39,248 nt of DNA from CAZJBS01 sp964544475 (GCA_964544475.1 CAZJBS010000028.1:1-39248), one strand, 5' to 3'; shown: positions 6,623-15,028, counted from the stretch's first letter. Notes: generated from the letters alone by a model not told the origin. Numbers and translations are program-made.

Positions 6623-9615
6623 TCACGCACCATTGTTTGAGTCTGACGAAGCAGGGATGCATAGGTGTCCGTGATCGTATATTCAGCAATTTGTCCTGTT
6701 GCTCCGGCGGCCAGCGCGTTGGCTTTCGTATCATAGATACGCATGCGAATAGAAGTCACATTGCCGTCACTGTTATAGACTGGATTGTCCCATATCACGT
6801 TTTCTCCCAGCAGACCAAGCGCACGGAGAAATATTTGTCCCATGCTGTTGGCGTCAGTCGCGATAAGATCTCGTGTGAAGTCCCATATGTCTTTTGCTGT
6901 TGTTTCTGAATTGACAAGCAATGGAACAGGTAATCCTCGATCCCATATTGTCAGATCGCCTGTGCGGAGGCCGCGCTGGCGTATTTGTAGATCGCCGACG
7001 TAAAGATCATGATATGAATTCGCTATCGAATTGCCGCGCCACTCGAGTGACAAAGTCACTGTGCCATTCTTCGGAGGCACAGCAATCAATGAAACGGATT
7101 GCTCCGTTAATACATCCGGAATGAGAACCCGGGTCACGCTGTCGACGTCGCCATTAAGTCCTGCACCAATCAATTTCCCATATAGCCGGCCGCCGCTCAT
7201 CGAGGCGGTGCGAAGCACGCGGAAAGTCAGTCCGAAAGATTCGCCAGCCACAGCGGCAATCTGCCAGGTGCGATCTTCACCGTACGCGAAATTGAACCTG
7301 ATCTTGCGGGCGTTTTTACCTGCGATCGTCTGGGTATCGGAGTATCCGACGCCGCACAGTTCGGACGACCAGGCATACAAGGACTGCATCTGATCGTTCG
7401 AGCTGAAAACCTGATTTTGATTCGATCCGTTCAGACGCTGAAATTTATACACCGTGAGCGGCCCGAACAAGTTACCGATCAACGTTGGGTCATATGCGTA
7501 GCAATCAATGAATGACGCCTCGGTCTGGTAGTTTGAGAGCGTGGAAGATAGGCCAAAGCTCCGCACAAGTGCCATCTGCTGATTGTAGAATCCAGCCCTG
7601 CAGCCTTCAACCCACGTGCCTTTACCCGCTACCGCAAAATTATTTGAGTATGTCGAAAAGCCTTTGTTGCCCCACGCATCACAGTCGTAAAGCTCGCAAT
7701 AGTCGTATCCGACGATAATGCCACTCTGCGATGTGCCGGCAACATTAAATCCGTATGCTTTACAAGAACGCATGATGTGCGAGGCCCACGGCGCTGTGAA
7801 CGTCTGCGCACAGCAGTTATCGTAAAAACCGCACGTGAATGGCGCTCCGGCGGACCAGGTCCAAAAGACTTTGCTCGATGGGCTTGTGCAATTTATGAAT
7901 CCCATGATCGATGCATTCGCGTCGCCGTTGTGCCACAAACGCCCGCTGTGGTCGAAAGAACATCCTTCAAATAGTCCTACATTGCCCAGCGAGACGACCC
8001 ATGCCGACGTGCTGTTCGTTGTTCCGGATCCGATCAGTGATTTGAATTCAACGCAAGAGTCATTCGATGCGATCATGAGCCAATTGCCGGCGTAAGGACC
8101 ATCGGCCCATACCGCGGCGCCACCGCACGCAGTCTGCCACGCGCGATTGTTTGTATCCGCTCCATTGACTGTGAAGTTGCGACTGTGGAAGATTGCCATC
8201 GTTTGTCGGGGCGGGGATCCAGCTGGTTGCTGCAGATGCGTATACGTCAAATTTCCGTTTAACGTCACGGTCTTGGTCGACGGATTGTACGATTGCACGG
8301 TTATGATTTCCTGTTCCCACGTCCCCGTTCCTGATTGCGTTGTTGTTAACGTGAGCACGTCGCCGGCCTTGACATTCATGTCCTTAGCAAGTACGACTTG
8401 TGCTTGGCCGGCGTTGGCATCTGATGCGAGCAAGCAATAGTGGTTTCTCCAGTTTGACTGGTCTGTGCACCGCCAAGGATTGCCATGTCGTTCGAGACGA
8501 TTCCCAAGCACATAGCCGATGCCCAAATTCGATTTGTCTGCAATGATAATGTTTGGCGATCGATAGCCGTCGTGGTTCGTACCGCTTGTGGCGTTACGTG
8601 TATGTGTCATCGCGAACGAATCAACCGTGATAGGACTGACCGTGTGCGTATAGACGAAATTGGTCGTGAACGTGATTTCCAGCGTGGCGGGATTGTACGA
8701 CTGCACGGTCATGTATTCGTGCTCATACTCATTGTCGCCGCGCACGAAGATTTGGTCGCCCGCTTGTGGAGTGTAGTAGTCCGGCGATAATTTCCGAACC
8801 CATCCATCATACATCTGCGATAGCAGCGTCAGTGTGTTTTGTCCGGCGTTCACCGTCGATGCGACCCACATCCAATACCGACGGTATTGAACCATGCACC
8901 GCATACCCCAACTGATCTGTGGCACAAAGCCGCTTTGATATATTTCTCCGCGTAGTGTGACTGATCGACTTGCTGTGAGGACTGAACCTTTCAAAATGTA
9001 CGCGCCGGAGTCCACGATCATACATACTTTCGTTGTCGCGGTGCCTGTATCGCCAAAGTCCAAATTGCTATCTGCTGTTTCCTGCACCGTGTGGCATACA
9101 ATAATTTCATAATCGCCATTGGCGGATGTTGGACACACAGCTGATGGATTGCTATTCACAACGCGCACTCCGTAGGTCGATGTTGTCGCACCGGCTCGAA
9201 GTAGAAACGTACCACCGGCATCCGTTCCGCTAATCCGGATTCGCCAGGTCGATCCGGTTGTGTTGCCGTAAACGTATGGCACCGTCCAGGCGACGAAAAA
9301 CCATTTGTATCGTTTGAGCCCATCAGCGCTCGGGTTGATCGTCTTGGATGCCCGAACATTGGTGCCTTCCATCAACTCGACCGTCACGGTTTGGGATAGT
9401 GTCAAGCCGTCGATGGGCATAATCAGAACACCTACGGATTGATCGGCAGCATTGTTTGGGGTGAAGTAGTCGCTATACCGCGTCGTGGCCGTCGTGACGG
9501 CGTAGTTCGTCGTTGCGTGCAGAATCGAGGTCGTGTTGTTATTGGCAATACGCCAGATCGCCGCGTCGTTGCGGTTGCCGTCTGCAATAGTAATTAGGCG
9601 TGCATTCGCTGGCAT
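6619..9615 (-). CDS. Tail fibre/tailspike with G8-like repeats and beta-helix
   Basis: A 998-residue protein, the largest in the window. Two related segments near residues 255-340 and 405-485 each have an AGQ-type opening, AGD, then EYMTVQSYNPATLEI or QEIITVQSYNPSTKTV and a closing YTH. This resembles the G8-type beta domain. The following region is rich in short Gly/Asn/Ser turns and Cys, as in a right-handed parallel beta-helix. The last 100 residues contain coiled or shaft-like sequence (LRALGLLGENVIWDNPVYN). The likely role is host recognition or surface polysaccharide binding; no catalytic motif is identified. The position between lysis and tail genes is unusual but consistent with one late operon. 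Confidence 0.7.
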   Translation of the reverse strand: MPANARLITIADGNRNDAAIWRIANNNTTSILHATTNYAVTTATTRYSDYFTPNNAADQSVGVLIMPIDGLTLSQTVTVELMEGTNVRASKTINPSADGLKRYKWFFVAWTVPYVYGNTTGSTWRIRISGTDAGGTFLLRAGATTSTYGVRVVNSNPSAVCPTSANGDYEIIVCHTVQETADSNLDFGDTGTATTKVCMIVDSGAYILKGSVLTASRSVTLRGEIYQSGFVPQISWGMRCMVQYRRYWMWVASTVNAGQNTLTLLSQMYDGWVRKLSPDYYTPQAGDQIFVRGDNEYEHEYMTVQSYNPATLEITFTTNFVYTHTVSPITVDSFAMTHTRNATSGTNHDGYRSPNIIIADKSNLGIGYVLGNRLERHGNPWRCTDQSNWRNHYCLLASDANAGQAQVVLAKDMNVKAGDVLTLTTTQSGTGTWEQEIITVQSYNPSTKTVTLNGNLTYTHLQQPAGSPPRQTMAIFHSRNFTVNGADTNNRAWQTACGGAAVWADGPYAGNWLMIASNDSCVEFKSLIGSGTTNSTSAWVVSLGNVGLFEGCSFDHSGRLWHNGDANASIMGFINCTSPSSKVFWTWSAGAPFTCGFYDNCCAQTFTAPWASHIMRSCKAYGFNVAGTSQSGIIVGYDYCELYDCDAWGNKGFSTYSNNFAVAGKGTWVEGCRAGFYNQQMALVRSFGLSSTLSNYQTEASFIDCYAYDPTLIGNLFGPLTVYKFQRLNGSNQNQVFSSNDQMQSLYAWSSELCGVGYSDTQTIAGKNARKIRFNFAYGEDRTWQIAAVAGESFGLTFRVLRTASMSGGRLYGKLIGAGLNGDVDSVTRVLIPDVLTEQSVSLIAVPPKNGTVTLSLEWRGNSIANSYHDLYVGDLQIRQRGLRTGDLTIWDRGLPVPLLVNSETTAKDIWDFTRDLIATDANSMGQIFLRALGLLGENVIWDNPVYNSDGNVTSIRMRIYDTKANALAAGATGQIAEYTITDTYASLLRQTQTMVRE

Positions 9616-9616
9616 A

Positions 9617-9907
9617 TCAGCTCAATTTTGATGCAATGAATTCGTACTGTTCAAGTTTATCGGCAAGACCGTCTCGTACAAATGCCACGTAGGCACGGTC
9701 TTTCTTCTCAAGTTGCGCAAGTCTGTCCCTGCATGAGACCATCTCGTCCAATTCCTCCTGAGACAGCGGTTCAGATTGCTGCTTCAGAAACGTGAACTCC
9801 GACGCGAATTCAGCTCGCGACGCAAACGAACAAACCGGCTCATAGTCGTTTGTGAAGCAGACAACACGACCATTAGCTTTTTCTTCGACGATGGTTATCT
9901 GTTTCAT
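9617..9907 (-). CDS. Small phage protein upstream of the fibre, possible fibre chaperone
   Basis: A 96-residue protein with a short beta N-terminus (MKQITIVEEKANGRVVCF) followed by a helical acidic section (LSQEELDEMVSCRDRLAQLE). The stop is one base from the fibre start, and the ATG overlaps the stop of the 34-codon ORF. The size and immediate adjacency to the fibre suggest a fibre assembly factor or fibre-associated protein, but no family is recognised. Confidence 0.6.
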   Translation of the reverse strand: MKQITIVEEKANGRVVCFTNDYEPVCSFASRAEFASEFTFLKQQSEPLSQEELDEMVSCRDRLAQLEKKDRAYVAFVRDGLADKLEQYEFIASKLS

Positions 9908-10008
9908 GGCGCCATGTGCTGGATAATGTAGACCGCTGCGATGGCGATCTGGGCGGCCGTTAATACGAACGCGGTCGTGACAACGATGATCGGTACACGT
10001 GAATTCAT
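9904..10008 (-). CDS. Small membrane protein, 34 aa
   Basis: A 34-codon ORF, MNSRVPIIVVTTAFVLTAAQ and on to IIQHMAP. It is almost entirely one transmembrane helix. The start overlaps the upstream gene stop and the stop overlaps the downstream start (ATGA), a strong sign of translational coupling. It could be a holin-related or envelope peptide of the lysis group; function unproven. Confidence 0.55.
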   Translation of the reverse strand: MNSRVPIIVVTTAFVLTAAQIAIAAVYIIQHMAP

Positions 10009-10268
10009 GACTCGATCCTTTCTGTCTTGATAAGATGCTCTGTTTTTAGTTGATCGAAGCGCTCCATGAAGTGATCATGCGCATCCGGATTGACCCTCTC
10101 AAGAGCATACAGGATGGCGTCAGCTTTCATCGCTAGCAGGCGGCGGGCGTTTTCAGCGAGCTCATGCGCCCGTGCGCTGCGCTTGAACGCCCTCGTCAGC
10201 AGATAAAGTAGCACGCCATTCGCGAACATCGCGAGCGCGCTGATCAGTGATACTTCAAGCTGTGTCAT
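10005..10268 (-). CDS. Membrane-anchored coiled-coil phage protein, 87 aa
   Basis: One N-terminal transmembrane helix (LISALAMFANGVLLYLLT) is followed by a charged helical domain (RSARAHELAENARRLLAMKAD). This architecture fits an inner-membrane spanin-like or lysis accessory protein. It is the first gene after the tRNA in the leftward late operon and overlaps the next small membrane ORF by four bases. A better spanin candidate lies at 11490-11753, so the exact role is open. Confidence 0.6.
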   Translation of the reverse strand: MTQLEVSLISALAMFANGVLLYLLTRAFKRSARAHELAENARRLLAMKADAILYALERVNPDAHDHFMERFDQLKTEHLIKTERIES

Positions 10269-10301
10269 CGTAATCGCATCGATCCCTTGTTGATTTCATA
10301 G

Positions 10302-10375
10302 TAGCGGGGACAGGACTCGAACCTGCGACCTTCGGATTATGAGTCCGACGTTCTACGCCGCTGAACTACCCCGCA
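10302..10375 (-). tRNA. tRNA-Met (CAT anticodon), phage-borne
   Basis: The minus strand folds as a cloverleaf: acceptor TGCGGGG/CCCCGCT with only the outermost pair unmatched, D-stem GTTC/GAAC, anticodon stem TCGGA/TCCGA with loop CTCATAA, and T arm GCAGG-TTCGAGT-CCTGT. The discriminator base is A, and CCA is not encoded. The anticodon stem lacks the three G-C pairs of initiator tRNA, so this is an elongator Met, or an Ile2 tRNA if the C is modified to lysidine. It lies between the transglycosylase and small membrane genes within the late operon, so processing from the late transcript is likely. Confidence 0.88.
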
Positions 10376-10420
10376 AGCACCAGTCGTTCGCACCAGCCTG
10401 GCGAACGACGCATGGGGTTA

Positions 10421-10954
10421 CTAGACAGATCGCTCGTAATTCGTCTTCCATCTCTGAATACGGTCAACGTAATTGCGTGTCTCCATCGGTAGATTGTAGT
10501 AGATGATCGACCAATTATTCGAGTACGCTCTCATGAGGCGCCGCACCCGTCCCATACCTGTATTGTAAGCCGCGTCGACATAGCATTGCTCTCGCACTCC
10601 ATTAGGCCTGCTTTTGAATGAGACCTGAAGGTATGACGCGATTGCATTCGTATATCGTACCATGGCCGGGATCGATTGTGCCGGAATGAAAGCATTGATG
10701 CCCATTTCGGCCTCGGTCGCTGGCATGAATTGGCATAGACCTTTCGCGCCGACAGGCGACACCGCGAGAGTATTGAAATCACTCTCGCACTTGATCCGCG
10801 CCTTATGCCAGGCGACATGATACGGATATTGGGCCGCCTGATATTTCAGCGTCGCCTGTCTGATCAGTATGTCATACTTCGACGTCGACTGCGCAGGCGG
10901 CGAATACAACAGAAGTACGGCGAGCAAGGAGAGCAAACATGTGATTCGTCTCAT
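10421..10954 (-). CDS. Secreted lytic transglycosylase (SLT family), probable endolysin
   Basis: A 177-residue protein. The N-terminus is a signal peptide or signal-arrest segment (ITCLLSLLAVLLLYSPPAQS). The SLT goose-lysozyme motifs follow in order: the catalytic Glu at about residue 57 in IKCESDFN, then SPVGAKGLCQFMPAT, then AAYNTGMGRV, then ETRNYVDRI. It cleaves the glycan strands of peptidoglycan. Located beside holin and spanin genes, it is most likely the phage endolysin; export by its own signal would make holin action a trigger rather than a transport route. A tail-associated role is less likely because of the signal sequence. Confidence 0.85.
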   Translation of the reverse strand: MRRITCLLSLLAVLLLYSPPAQSTSKYDILIRQATLKYQAAQYPYHVAWHKARIKCESDFNTLAVSPVGAKGLCQFMPATEAEMGINAFIPAQSIPAMVRYTNAIASYLQVSFKSRPNGVREQCYVDAAYNTGMGRVRRLMRAYSNNWSIIYYNLPMETRNYVDRIQRWKTNYERSV

Positions 10955-10987
10955 GGGACTTACCTTTCTTGGTTAGAAGGTGGAATA

Positions 10988-11281
10988 TCAGAATCCGAAA
11001 ATAATCAGCGCCCATCCGACCCAGAAGAGCGCGGTCGCGATCGCGGCGGACCCCGGGTTCTCGATCTCCGCCTTCGCAATTATCGACGAAAATTTCAGGT
11101 AGCGGAAAAGCAGCAGGGATCCAACCGACGCCAGGATGATCTTGAAGCTGAAGAACAGGAACTTCTGGGCCAGATCGCCCAGCGCTTGGTAGAATTCGTC
11201 CGGGTAGAAGAACACGATCACCACAACGGCCAGGATAAAGACCCCCGTGAGCTGCAGAATGTGTCTTGCGATGTCTTTCAT
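10988..11281 (-). CDS. Candidate holin
   Basis: A 97-residue protein with three hydrophobic helices: about residues 10-26 (LTGVFILAVVVIVFFY), 41-60 (FLFFSFKIILASVGSLLLF) and 79-96 (AAIATALFWVGWALIIFG). Size, topology and placement between the endolysin and the spanin pair fit a class I holin. AAAGGAACGC precedes the ATG. No sequence family is recognised, so the call rests on topology and context. Confidence 0.65.
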   Translation of the reverse strand: MKDIARHILQLTGVFILAVVVIVFFYPDEFYQALGDLAQKFLFFSFKIILASVGSLLLFRYLKFSSIIAKAEIENPGSAAIATALFWVGWALIIFGF

Positions 11282-11293
11282 GATGCGTTCCTT

Positions 11294-11647
11294 TCAGAGC
11301 GAGAGAAGTGTTTTGATGATAAGAATGAAAAGCAATGTCCCGCCTACACCTTCGATGCGGCCGCGATTGCGTTCACGGTCCAGCTTGCGCGGCATGTCGT
11401 GGGTGAGCGTGATCACGGAGTCGTATTGCGCATCGATGCGTTCTGCGTAGGCGAAAGCATGATTGCAATCGATCAGCAGCTGACGCACGTCAGCGGGCAG
11501 ATACCGAGTCGAATCTTGCGCGGTAACGGTTGGCGCTGCGGCGCGTGAAGTCGAGCAACTCGCGATCGGACATACTGTCGACGCGAGCAGAATCGAGATA
11601 CCGATTGACTGCCTCATAGTTTTGAGAACGAACGATCTGTATGACAT
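11294..11647 (-). CDS. Candidate outer-membrane spanin (Rz1-like lipoprotein)
   Basis: A 117-residue reading, or 107 from an internal Met, with a lipoprotein signal (ISILLASTVCPIASC, lipobox IASC). Its 5-prime part lies inside the preceding gene (11490-11753) in another frame, as Rz1 does inside Rz. The unusual point is a hydrophobic C-terminus (GTLLFILIIKTLLSL) that typical o-spanins lack. Start uncertain: the upstream ATG at 11647 has only a weak ribosome binding site. Confidence 0.55.
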   Translation of the reverse strand: MSYRSFVLKTMRQSIGISILLASTVCPIASCSTSRAAAPTVTAQDSTRYLPADVRQLLIDCNHAFAYAERIDAQYDSVITLTHDMPRKLDRERNRGRIEGVGGTLLFILIIKTLLSL

Positions 11648-11753
11648 TGCGTGCGCTTTCCGCGTTACGGGTGATATCCTCCTGGAGCCACATCCAGACG
11701 ACGAAACACGTCGTCAGAACTCCAATGACGAAACCGGTCAGAACGTCTTTCAC
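11490..11753 (-). CDS. Candidate inner-membrane spanin (Rz-like)
   Basis: An 87-residue protein with an N-terminal transmembrane anchor (VLTGFVIGVLTTCFVVWMWL) and a long charged helix (RNVIQIVRSQNYEAVNRYL), the layout of inner-membrane spanins. The GTG start overlaps the stop of the head protein gene upstream (GTGA). Its 3-prime half overlaps the lipoprotein gene in another frame, supporting an Rz/Rz1 pair that disrupts the outer membrane in lysis. Confidence 0.6.
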   Translation of the reverse strand: MKDVLTGFVIGVLTTCFVVWMWLQEDITRNAESARNVIQIVRSQNYEAVNRYLDSARVDSMSDRELLDFTRRSANRYRARFDSVSAR

Positions 11754-12112
11754 TGGCCGCCGCCCAGCAGCGCCGTGACCATTTCTTTTACCTTCTCCAA
11801 GTCAAAGCCCGTCGCTTGCACCTGCGGCGCGAGAAGTTTCATCACTTTGCCGAGGTCTTTCTGCGAGGTGGCACCGGTGGCTCTGATCGCTTCATCGGCC
11901 ATCGCTTTCAGGACGTCGTCGCCTTCAGACTTTTCGGGCTCCTGTTTCGTCTTCTCCGACTCGAATTCCCCTTCCGACATGACGTCATAGACGAAGTCGG
12001 TCTTGAAGCGTATGGCCAACGCCTTGTCCTTGGTCCTGGCAATGCCGTCCTTGAATTTCAGCCCGAGGCGTTCCTCGTTGAAGTTCGGGTTTTTTGTTTT
12101 GATGACAAACAT
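11750..12112 (-). CDS. Head-associated protein with YqeY/GatB-like C-terminal domain
   Basis: A 120-residue protein placed directly after the capsid gene, the position of Mu gp35 and head fibre proteins. The N-terminal 45 residues (MFVIKTKNPNFNEERLGLKF) resemble the short domain common in capsid-associated proteins. After an acidic linker (EKTKQEPEKSEGDD), residues about 65-118 read MADEAIRATGATSQKDLGKV and end VKEMVTALLGGG. This closely resembles the tail domain of YqeY/GatB proteins, known for tRNA-dependent amidotransferases. The ATG at 12112 is chosen because GAGG precedes it; an upstream ATG at 12151 lacks such a site. Confidence 0.65.
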   Translation of the reverse strand: MFVIKTKNPNFNEERLGLKFKDGIARTKDKALAIRFKTDFVYDVMSEGEFESEKTKQEPEKSEGDDVLKAMADEAIRATGATSQKDLGKVMKLLAPQVQATGFDLEKVKEMVTALLGGGQ

Positions 12113-12208
12113 AATGGCCTCTTTCTTGTTGATCGTTCGGTTTTCAAACACCAGGGGGCGGATGTCAGGCTCCGCCCCTGATTGGTGTCTGGTTCTCTGG
12201 AAGGAGGG

Positions 12209-13171
12209 TTACGCCTTCAGGATGCCTTTCACGCGGTGCAGCGAGTATTTCTCCTGCACGGCAAGTGTGAGCTGCAGATCGATCGTGTGACGGTATGCCA
12301 CACCTCCGGACACCAGCCCGTGGTCAATGACCATGTCATCTGCCGCCACGTCCTGAGGACTGGCGCCCGTGATCCCCGTCGTCTCGTTGAACGCGCAGAT
12401 GTAGAGACTGGTCGCGAGGGAACTCGATCCCTGGGTTTCGGTGTTGGTGATGATCTCGGCCCCGGCGGCGGTCGTACCGACATCGATCAGACGGCATCGG
12501 CCGTACATTTCGACGGTCTTGCCGAAATCGTTGATCAGCGTGTTGAAGAAGCCGAACTTTCTGGCCAGTCGGGCCATGATGGCTTTCATGTTGGCGTTGC
12601 ACATGATCGCGTTGGCATTCGGCACGCGCGAAATGATTTCGTCCAGCGTCTGCATGAAGTCAAGCATGGCGGTCTCTGACGCGAGAATGTTCACGCCGTT
12701 GGTCCCGAGCGCGGTCTCGTTGCCGTTGCCGTCCGCGATCAACGCTTTGAAGCCGTTGAAGTCCGTCGCGACGGTGCCGATGTCGCCATTCACGATCGTG
12801 TTGTGGACATAATACTTCATCGCGTCAAGTTTCTGCCGTAGTTTGAATGCGCGCAGAGACACGATTTGCCCTACGCCGCCTTCACGCTGAATCAACGCCT
12901 GGTCGACGTCGATGTGCCCGCCAAGGATGGCGAACGGGAAAGATTTCGGCACGGAATCGCCACCGGCGTTCTCGGCGTAATTCGCGTTGACCGCGCGGCT
13001 TGCGATGGTCGGCAGGGTTGCGTTGTCGCGATAGACCGTGTAACCCTGTCCTTTCTTACTGGCAATGGGCAGGATCTCCAGGAGATCGGAGATCATGACC
13101 AGGCTTCTGAAGACCTGTTGGCTCAACTCGTTTGGATTGAGTTGGGCCGCTTCGGCAAGAGTGACTGCCAT
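12209..13171 (-). CDS. Major capsid protein
   Basis: A 320-residue protein immediately downstream of the protease/scaffold gene, as in Mu (I then T). The N-terminus is MAVTLAEAAQLNPNELSQQV. The middle shows long-helix and beta patterns of an HK97-fold capsid (QIVSLRAFKLRQKLDAMKYY), and the sequence ends HTIDLQLTLAVQEKYSLHRV. There is no obvious N-terminal delta domain, consistent with a separate scaffold. AAAGGTATC precedes the ATG. Confidence 0.85.
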   Translation of the reverse strand: MAVTLAEAAQLNPNELSQQVFRSLVMISDLLEILPIASKKGQGYTVYRDNATLPTIASRAVNANYAENAGGDSVPKSFPFAILGGHIDVDQALIQREGGVGQIVSLRAFKLRQKLDAMKYYVHNTIVNGDIGTVATDFNGFKALIADGNGNETALGTNGVNILASETAMLDFMQTLDEIISRVPNANAIMCNANMKAIMARLARKFGFFNTLINDFGKTVEMYGRCRLIDVGTTAAGAEIITNTETQGSSSLATSLYICAFNETTGITGASPQDVAADDMVIDHGLVSGGVAYRHTIDLQLTLAVQEKYSLHRVKGILKA

Positions 13172-13226
13172 TTTTGATACCTTTCAAAGAAAAATTATGA
13201 TGATCTGCTTTTCCCGGGACCGCGCT

Positions 13227-14339
13227 TTACTGCGCGCCCGCAACTTTCGCCTGACGGCGCTCGATCGCACCGGCGAGGTCGTCTTTTTCCCACACCTTGT
13301 TTTTCGGAGGCGGCGTACCCGCAGGCGGCGCACCGACCGGGGTCTTCACCGACGCAGCGGCGAAATGAGCCTTGTCGATCCGCAGGATCGTCAGCCACTT
13401 CTCGCGGCCTTTTTTGCCGGCATCGTTCGTGACGTCGATCTCGGCCGGGGCAAGTTTGCCGTCTTTGACAGCCTGGTTGAGGACCTCGACAAGTTCCTTC
13501 TCCTCGGCTTCTTCGGCAGCCTTCTTTTTCGCGTCCTCTTCGGCTTTGAGCTTCGTCTCCAGTTCGGAGATCTTCCTGTCCTTGTCGGATGACTCAGACT
13601 TGAGCTTCGTGACCTCCTCGTTGATCTTCTTCATCTGCTCATCGAGACCATTCCTCGCAGTCTTGATCGCGTTGATCGACTGCACCAATTCGTCCTCACT
13701 GGCGCCCGGGAGGCCGAGGGCATTCTGGATTTTGAACATGGACTTCACCTTTCTGTGGTTATCTGAAAAAATTGCATTGAAATATTGCATCCGTGCGGTA
13801 AGTATGTTTTGCGGAGCCTGACCGGATACAACGATCTCGTCGGCAAACTTCTTCTCGACCGCCTGCTCGGCGTTCATCCAGGTCTCCGCGTCCATGAGCT
13901 TTGCGAGTTCGTCTTCCTTCAAGCCGGTTCGCGAATAGGCCCTGAGCAGCGAGTCCTTGATCATCTTGAGACTGTCCTGCACACGCTTCAGGTAGCTCTC
14001 GTCGCCCCATGCACCCCACTGCGGATTGTGAATCATCATCATCGCGTTGTCATACATGAGGATACGTTTGCCGGACATCGCGATCACCGACGCAGCAGAC
14101 GCGGCAATTGCTTCGATGCGCACATTGACATTCCGCGACACGAGCATGTTATACATCGCGATCGCTTCGAAGACGTCCCCGCCGAGCGAATTGATCACAA
14201 CGATGTAGAGCTTCGCTCCCGCGGTCTGTGCCTGGTTGAGCGTCATCATCAGGTCGTTGGCGCTATTGCCATCGACGCCGATAAAGTCCATGATGCCGAT
14301 CTCGGCGGTCACGCCGTCGCTTAGGATTCTCCAGTTCAT
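13227..14339 (-). CDS. ClpP-like head maturation protease fused to scaffold domain
   Basis: A 370-residue protein. Residues about 1-195 form a ClpP/crotonase-type Ser protease with the nucleophile Ser near residue 84 in ASAASVIAMSG, catalytic His near 104 in MMIHNPQ, and an acidic residue in DAETWMNAEQA. Residues about 215-295 are a highly charged coiled coil (KLKSESSDKDRKISELETKL), and a Pro-rich tail follows (VGAPPAGTPPPKN). This is the protease-scaffold fusion seen in Mu gpI and related phages. The next gene is the capsid protein. The start overlaps the stop of the 78-residue gene upstream. Confidence 0.88.
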   Translation of the reverse strand: MNWRILSDGVTAEIGIMDFIGVDGNSANDLMMTLNQAQTAGAKLYIVVINSLGGDVFEAIAMYNMLVSRNVNVRIEAIAASAASVIAMSGKRILMYDNAMMMIHNPQWGAWGDESYLKRVQDSLKMIKDSLLRAYSRTGLKEDELAKLMDAETWMNAEQAVEKKFADEIVVSGQAPQNILTARMQYFNAIFSDNHRKVKSMFKIQNALGLPGASEDELVQSINAIKTARNGLDEQMKKINEEVTKLKSESSDKDRKISELETKLKAEEDAKKKAAEEAEEKELVEVLNQAVKDGKLAPAEIDVTNDAGKKGREKWLTILRIDKAHFAAASVKTPVGAPPAGTPPPKNKVWEKDDLAGAIERRQAKVAGAQ

Positions 14340-14572
14340 GCTTCGGCCTCCGCCTTGATGAAATCGACATAATACTCCGCGCCGACTACGAAGAGATCCT
14401 CCTTGTAGGTCGCCAGCTCGATGTGACCGGACGGCGTCGCATCGTAGAATTGCTTGTTCTCTTCACTGCCCTGAATGACGGGCGAAAACTTGGCCGCATA
14501 GAGTAACTTAGTATCGGACCAACTTTTCCGCTTGGTCACTTCGATGCATTGGAACTTCGCGCGAACGGTCAT
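14336..14572 (-). CDS. Small phage head protein, unknown
   Basis: A 78-residue protein (MTVRAKFQCIEVTKRKSWSD ... EYYVDFIKAEAEA), likely a small beta-barrel. AGGAGGAATC precedes the ATG, and the stop overlaps the protease start (ATGA). Similar short proteins occur in Mu-like head modules, but I cannot name a family. Confidence 0.65.
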   Translation of the reverse strand: MTVRAKFQCIEVTKRKSWSDTKLLYAAKFSPVIQGSEENKQFYDATPSGHIELATYKEDLFVVGAEYYVDFIKAEAEA

Positions 14573-14593
14573 AACGATTCCTCCTTTTTGATC

Positions 14594-15028
14594 TTAGGTC
14601 AATCCTTTGAGCACGATCACGATGCCACACACTGCGAGACCTTGCTCGCGTATCAGCATCCGGTCACGTATGATCGCGATGGTGAAAGAGCGGTTGTCGA
14701 TCTTGAGATTTGTTCCTTTGAGCGCATCGATCACGGCATCCTTCAGCGTAAGGATTTCGTCCGTTCCGGATTCGCGCGATGCGATGTTATTCGAGCAGAC
14801 AAGGATCTCGAAAGCCGCCTGGGCGTTGTTGAGCTTGCGTTCCTGCAACTCCGTCGTGTACTCTGTCGCTTGATAGAATACGAGCACGGCGGGCATATTC
14901 AGTGCGACACGGCGGACATCTTCAACCGCGAGCTGTCCGGAGTAGTGCTCGAATGTCTGGATTGCGTGTGTATCCGGCACGCTGTCACGCAGAAAATCGA
15001 CCAGGTCTTGTTGCATCTGTGAGGTCAT
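14594..15028 (-). CDS. Mu gp37-like head-tail joining protein
   Basis: A 144-residue protein (MTSQMQQDLVDFLRDSVPDT ... VCGIVIVLKGLT). Size and pattern fit the Mu gp37 (DUF1834) type and its place directly after the gp36-like gene, with a 4-base overlap. Proteins of this kind act at the head-tail connection or tail terminator. The assignment rests on gene order plus a general likeness. Confidence 0.55.
   Translation of the reverse strand: MTSQMQQDLVDFLRDSVPDTHAIQTFEHYSGQLAVEDVRRVALNMPAVLVFYQATEYTTELQERKLNNAQAAFEILVCSNNIASRESGTDEILTLKDAVIDALKGTNLKIDNRSFTIAIIRDRMLIREQGLAVCGIVIVLKGLT

Noticed and set aside
6619..9615. Diversity-generating retroelement target in the fibre
   Set aside because: No reverse transcriptase gene or template repeat was found in the window.
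10302..10375. Initiator tRNA
   Set aside because: The outer acceptor pair is unmatched as in initiators, but the anticodon stem TCGGA/TCCGA lacks the three consecutive G-C pairs next to the loop.
10805..11548. 247-codon plus-strand ORF over the lysis genes
   Set aside because: It is antisense to the transglycosylase, holin and spanin genes, which have motifs and ribosome binding sites; its composition is a charged shadow sequence.
12182..12679. 165-codon plus-strand ORF over the capsid gene
   Set aside because: It is a shadow of the capsid gene, which has strong context and a ribosome binding site.
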